Origin: Pedobacter sp.
GTDB lineage: Bacteria; Bacteroidota; Bacteroidia; Sphingobacteriales; Sphingobacteriaceae
DNA: 42,762 nucleotides
Direction: 5' to 3'
NCBI RefSeq assembly: GCF_031119335.1
Contig: NZ_JAVHXT010000024.1
Span: 1 to 42,762, forward strand
Shown: piece by piece, positions 40,435-42,762 of the stretch
Numbering within the stretch: the stretch's first letter is position 1
Layout of the letters: every line of letters starts with the position of its first letter
The notes under the pieces: generated by a model
The model's input: the letters and a program-made list of their open reading frames with translations, nothing else
Database searches by the model: none
Told to the model about the DNA's origin: nothing
Made by a program: the position numbers and the translations under genes

Positions 40435-40965
40435 TTATGCTTCGCTGTCGTAAGAAATCTGACCAACGTGCTTGTCAATTTGCCATCTGCCAGTACCTTC
40501 CTCGCCAATTACGTCGAACAATTCTACTGCTCTACGAGCTTTGTATTCCTCTTCACGTTGTTCTCTAAAGAACCAGTTTAAGAATTCTAAAGTAACATAA
40601 TCTTGCTCTTTGTGGCAACGAGCAGCAATGTTTTTGATAGATTGTGTTACACTAATTTCTTGCTCTAAAGCCTCTTCAAAAACCTCACGGAACGAGTTGT
40701 ACTCTTGTTTAATGTTGGTTACATCTGGAGAAACTGCATTTCCGCCCATATCTAACACATATTTGAAGAATTTTAATTGGTGTTGTCTTTCTTCTTCCGC
40801 TTGCTTAAAAAAGTAGTCTGCAGAAAAGTCATAACCATTTCTGTTACACCAAGAAGCCATCGATAAATAGATTGACGATGAATGCGCCTCTTTTTTTATT
40901 TGTTGGTTAATCAATGTTTCTACCTCTTCAGATAACAAACATTTAACTCTCATTATATCTTTCAT
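40435..40965 (-). CDS. ftnA: Bacterial non-haem ferritin
   Basis: Ferritin stores iron in a 24-mer shell in the cytoplasm. The 176-aa product has the full ferroxidase set: Glu26, Tyr33, Glu59 and His62 (EEERQH), Glu103, Gln136 and Glu139. These align with Glu17, Tyr24, Glu50, His53, Glu94, Gln127 and Glu130 of E. coli FtnA with a constant offset of nine. A purine-rich AAGAGGA lies about 9 bases before the ATG at 40965 and supports that start over the internal Met5. A -7 element is at 40993-41000. Confidence 0.95.
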   Translation of the reverse strand: MKDIMRVKCLLSEEVETLINQQIKKEAHSSSIYLSMASWCNRNGYDFSADYFFKQAEEERQHQLKFFKYVLDMGGNAVSPDVTNIKQEYNSFREVFEEALEQEISVTQSIKNIAARCHKEQDYVTLEFLNWFFREQREEEYKARRAVELFDVIGEEGTGRWQIDKHVGQISYDSEA

Positions 40966-40992
40966 GATTTATTTCCTCTTATTTGAACACTA

Positions 40993-41000
40993 CAAAGTTA
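40993..41000 (-). promoter_or_regulatory. Candidate -7 element of ferritin (TAACTTTG)
   Basis: Minus-strand TAACTTTG matches TAnnTTTG, 27 bp before the ATG. A TTTA word lies roughly 16 bp further upstream, slightly short of the ideal spacing. Confidence 0.5.
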
Positions 41001-41059
41001 CAGCGATAATGTTCTGTAAAAGAAAATATTAGTAATTCGGAACGAGTCTAAGTCTTAGT

Positions 41060-41431
41060 TTAAGAGATGACACGAAACAAACGATCGTAGATAATGTGGT
41101 TCAAATCCAACATCACGAATGTGCCTTGTAAAAGTTCTTTTAATTTAATCAATTCTAGCAGCGAAAGCACATAAGAATGGTCACAAGCACAAATGAAAAT
41201 AATTTCTACATCGGCAGTCTTATCGCTGCTCAATAGCTTTTCTTCAATATTTACGTTGTAAATCGCTTTTTTAAGCTTTAAAAGATTTCTGTAATCGAAA
41301 CGAGCTAATTTACCAGCAAAGTCAATATACCAACATTTCTCCGAATCAGATTGAAAAATAGCACCGCTATTAGTAGCAAATACTTCTTCAAACGAGGCAA
41401 CAGGAAATGATAATTCTTTTGTCTTTTGCAC
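41060..41431 (-). CDS. Unknown 123-aa protein with GTG start
   Basis: I do not recognise this family. The 123-aa product has no signal peptide or membrane segment. Visible features are FDYRNLLKLKKAIYNV, a central VEIIFICACDHSYVLSLLELI with paired Cys, and the C-terminal FVMLDLNHIIYDRLFRV. The only in-frame start after the upstream stop is GTG at 41431. The gene is real by its near-perfect promoter (41451-41481) and ordinary codon use. It lies upstream of ferritin on the same strand; whether it has an iron-related role is unknown. Confidence 0.7.
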   Translation of the reverse strand: MQKTKELSFPVASFEEVFATNSGAIFQSDSEKCWYIDFAGKLARFDYRNLLKLKKAIYNVNIEEKLLSSDKTADVEIIFICACDHSYVLSLLELIKLKELLQGTFVMLDLNHIIYDRLFRVIS

Positions 41432-41450
41432 AGTTAATTAATTGTTTCTG

Positions 41451-41481
41451 CAAAATTAATATTATTTAGATTTAATACAAA
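41451..41481 (-). promoter_or_regulatory. Consensus Bacteroidota promoter (TTTG-N19-TAATTTTG)
   Basis: Minus strand: TTTG (41481-41478), 19-base spacer, TAATTTTG (41458-41451) followed by CA. Both boxes and spacing match the known Bacteroidota primary sigma consensus. The GTG start follows about 20 bases later. Confidence 0.8.
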
Positions 41482-41670
41482 TAAAAACCACCAAAAAGAA
41501 AATGATTTTTTGAAAAGCATTTTTTGGATTTCATAGGTTATGGTAGTCCCGCTTTCCGCTGCTGCCGATAAAATCTGCATACACTTTAATCGGGTTTATT
41601 TTACTCAATCAAGTGCTAAAAACCTCATAAAGTTTCCTGCATAACGTAAAAAATTATCTCGGCCTATTAA

Positions 41671-41699
41671 TTGCACTTACAGCTTAATCATTAAATTTG
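41671..41699 (+). promoter_or_regulatory. Promoter of the DUF2200 gene (TTG-N18-TAAATTTG)
   Basis: TTG at 41671-41673 (ATTG) and TAAATTTG at 41692-41699 with an 18-base spacer fit the Bacteroidota consensus. The ATG is 20 bp downstream. The rest of the 287-bp gap 41432-41718 has no gene; near 41550-41600 it shows another GCTGCTGCCGATAAAATC repeat-like word. Confidence 0.65.
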
Positions 41700-41718
41700 A
41701 ATATCAAACCCTCAGAAA

Positions 41719-42075
41719 ATGAAAGCGAGCAACAACGAAAGAGTTTATAAAATGTCATTTGCTAGTGTTTACCCTCATTATATTACCAAAGCTGAAAAGA
41801 AAGGGCGCACAAAAGCAGAAGTTGATGAGATTATACATTGGTTAACAGATTACGATGCTGCGGCGCTACAAAAACATATAGACAACAAAACCAACTTCGA
41901 AGACTTTTTCACTCAAGCTAAATTACATCCCAATGTTTCAAAAATCACTGGGGTAATTTGCGGTTACCGTGTAGAAGAAATAGAAGACAAAGTAATTCAA
42001 CAAGTACGTTACCTAGATAAATTGATAGACGAATTGGCTAAGGGTAAGGCAATGGAGAAAATTCTTCGTCAGTAA
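41719..42075 (+). CDS. DUF2200 family protein
   Basis: The 118-aa product matches the DUF2200 pattern as I know it: RVYKMSFASVYPHYITKAEKKGRTK at the start (residues about 8-32), DEIIHWLTDYD near 36, FFTQAKLHPN near 64 and ITGVICGYRVEEIEDKV near 76. It is a small soluble protein of unknown function, and the length is normal for the family. It stands alone with a good promoter. Confidence 0.85.
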   Translation: MKASNNERVYKMSFASVYPHYITKAEKKGRTKAEVDEIIHWLTDYDAAALQKHIDNKTNFEDFFTQAKLHPNVSKITGVICGYRVEEIEDKVIQQVRYLDKLIDELAKGKAMEKILRQ

Positions 42076-42143
42076 CTGCGTTAAATTGAAGCTATGTACG
42101 CTATTACTTAAAATTTTCTTGTCAAATTTGCGAAAGATGCGAG

Positions 42144-42163
42144 CGTTGGCGTCCCCGCCAACG
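42144..42163. repeat. CGTTGGCG-TCCC-CGCCAACG hairpin
   Basis: A perfect 8-bp stem (42144-42151 with 42156-42163) and 4-base loop. It shares the CGTTGG...CCAACG core with the much longer hairpin at 9683-9740, so the two may belong to one palindrome family. Confidence 0.6.
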
Positions 42164-42264
42164 TGTTCACTTATTTATAGTTTTATAAATAGCTCCTAAG
42201 TTTTTCTCAATAATTTAAAACCATTTCGTTTTGCAACACTTATTTATTTATAAGTTTTAATGAA

Positions 42265-42522
42265 ATGAATCAAGAAGAAAATAAGCATGAAGACGGTCTA
42301 GGTATCGATCTTCAAAATAGCACAAGGGCACAAAAGGTACATGTAGATCCAGAAGAAACGCAAATCAATACCAATCATCAGCATGAAGATATTGATGTTG
42401 ATACGGAAGATACCATGCGTGAGATGATCTCAACCCACGAAGATAATGTTCAGGAAGAAGGTGTAGATGAGCAATTTGGCGGTGACAAAGCTGATAACAG
42501 AGATGACGATAATGGGTTGTAG
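42265..42522 (+). CDS. Small acidic protein, unknown
   Basis: An 85-aa product rich in Asp, Glu, His and Asn without Cys, Trp, Tyr or hydrophobic stretches: NQEENKHEDGLG, NTNHQHEDIDVDTEDT, EQFGGDKADNRDDDNG. It is probably disordered. I do not recognise a family. The coding start is ATG 42265 after an AT-rich 190-bp spacer that includes a TCGTTTTG near-match to a -7 box at 42226-42233. Confidence 0.55.
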   Translation: MNQEENKHEDGLGIDLQNSTRAQKVHVDPEETQINTNHQHEDIDVDTEDTMREMISTHEDNVQEEGVDEQFGGDKADNRDDDNGL

Positions 42523-42566
42523 TAGGTATGTTCAGGCTGGTTCAAGGTGACGATGTTTGGGCGCTC

Positions 42567-42656
42567 CGTCATGCTGAATTTATTTACCTTCGGTGAGTTC
42601 GCTAAAGCTCGTTTTACTTCGTAGCTTTTCGCTTCGCTACAGGTCAGCATCAGTTT
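42567..42656 (-). repeat. Dispersed repeat, copy B (long form)
   Basis: Reverse complement of this 90-bp segment equals copy A (7604-7664) plus a 29-bp internal block, with two substitutions in the first 46 bases. It contains TAGCGAAGCGAAAAGCTACG, which can fold as a small hairpin. It sits between the acidic orphan gene and the tRNA terminator. Confidence 0.8.
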
Positions 42657-42700
42657 TAAAGGATTGTCGTCCCGAAACACCCAAAATTGTTAAAAACCAA

Positions 42701-42726
42701 AAAAGCTCACATTTCTGTGAGCTTTT
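42701..42726 (-). terminator. Terminator of the tRNA gene
   Basis: AAAAGCTCAC (42701-42710) is the exact complement of GTGAGCTTTT (42717-42726) with a 6-base loop. Read on the minus strand it ends in a T tract directly after the tRNA 3' end. Confidence 0.8.
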
Positions 42727-42733
42727 GCCTTAG

Positions 42734-42762
42734 TAGCGGGGAGCAGGATCGAACTGCCGTCC
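42734..42762 (-). tRNA. 3' end of a tRNA gene (partial, possibly tRNA-Met)
   Basis: Minus strand from the window edge reads GGACGGCAGTTCGATCCTGC then TCCCCGCTA. GGCAG-TTCGATC-CTGCT is a T arm with a 7-base loop, followed by the 3' acceptor strand CCCCGCT and discriminator A, with no encoded CCA. The anticodon lies outside the window. An acceptor starting AGCGGGG would suit a methionine tRNA of this group, but that is from memory. Lack of U at the G3-U70 position argues against tmRNA. Confidence 0.65.

Noticed and set aside
42734..42762. tmRNA 3' end
   Set aside because: A GGAC-T-arm pattern is reminiscent of tmRNA, but the acceptor strand lacks the U70 expected for an alanine-charged tmRNA, and the ending resembles an ordinary tRNA.

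Overview
The window is AT-rich DNA from a Bacteroidota chromosome, most likely Sphingobacteriaceae and Pedobacter-like (inference). The signs are the order secY-map-infA-rpmJ-rpsM-rpsK-rpsD-rpoA-rplQ, two SusC/SusD pairs with fasciclin and DUF5007/DUF5008/DUF4983-type lipoproteins, promoters of the TTTG / TAnnTTTG type, scarce Shine-Dalgarno sequences, and many short palindromic dispersed repeats between genes.

Region 1 (1-6721) is the 3' part of the ribosomal-protein supercluster, from rplO to rplQ. It encodes large- and small-subunit proteins, the SecY translocon channel, methionine aminopeptidase, IF-1 and the RNA polymerase alpha subunit. The 38-residue L36 gene (rpmJ) lies at 3137-3253. 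Two terminator-like hairpins sit inside the cluster, between secY and map and between rpsD and rpoA, and a canonical terminator follows rplQ.

Region 2 (6722-16247) holds independent housekeeping genes: an S51 peptidase E, a METTL25-like methyltransferase, a YkuD-type L,D-transpeptidase, dnaK, an overlapping sugar 1-kinase/nucleotidyltransferase pair, and a HerA/DUF853 ATPase. Its intergenic spaces are rich in repeats. These include a 29-bp inverted-repeat element at 9798-9968, a 27-bp hairpin at 9683-9740 and a 26-bp hairpin at 12253-12310. The dnaK upstream region carries stacked TGNCA-type inverted repeats and a sigma-54-like sequence.

Region 3 (16248-35990) is the most distinctive part. 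A roughly 19-kb set of eleven closely packed co-directional genes, probably one operon, encodes SusC-SusD-fasciclin-DUF5007-like, then SusC-SusD-fasciclin-DUF5008-like/delta-60, then a DUF4983-like protein, an M60 metallopeptidase with a discoidin-like tail, and a second DUF4983-like protein. All nine non-SusC products have lipoprotein signals, so the locus looks like a surface capture-and-processing machine, plausibly for a glycoprotein or mucin-like substrate. The two DUF4983-like proteins have an alkaline-phosphatase-type N-terminal domain whose catalytic residues appear lost, which suggests a pair of pseudoenzymes flanking the active protease. A duplicated 14-bp palindromic site lies upstream.

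Region 4 (36023-42762) contains an FAD/4Fe-4S oxidoreductase, a Crp/Fnr regulator, a DinB-like protein, a 39-residue Lys/Cys-rich protein on the minus strand, ferritin, an unknown GTG-started protein, a DUF2200 protein, an acidic orphan, and the 3' end of a tRNA gene cut by the window edge. A dispersed repeat at 7604-7664 recurs inverted at 42567-42656.
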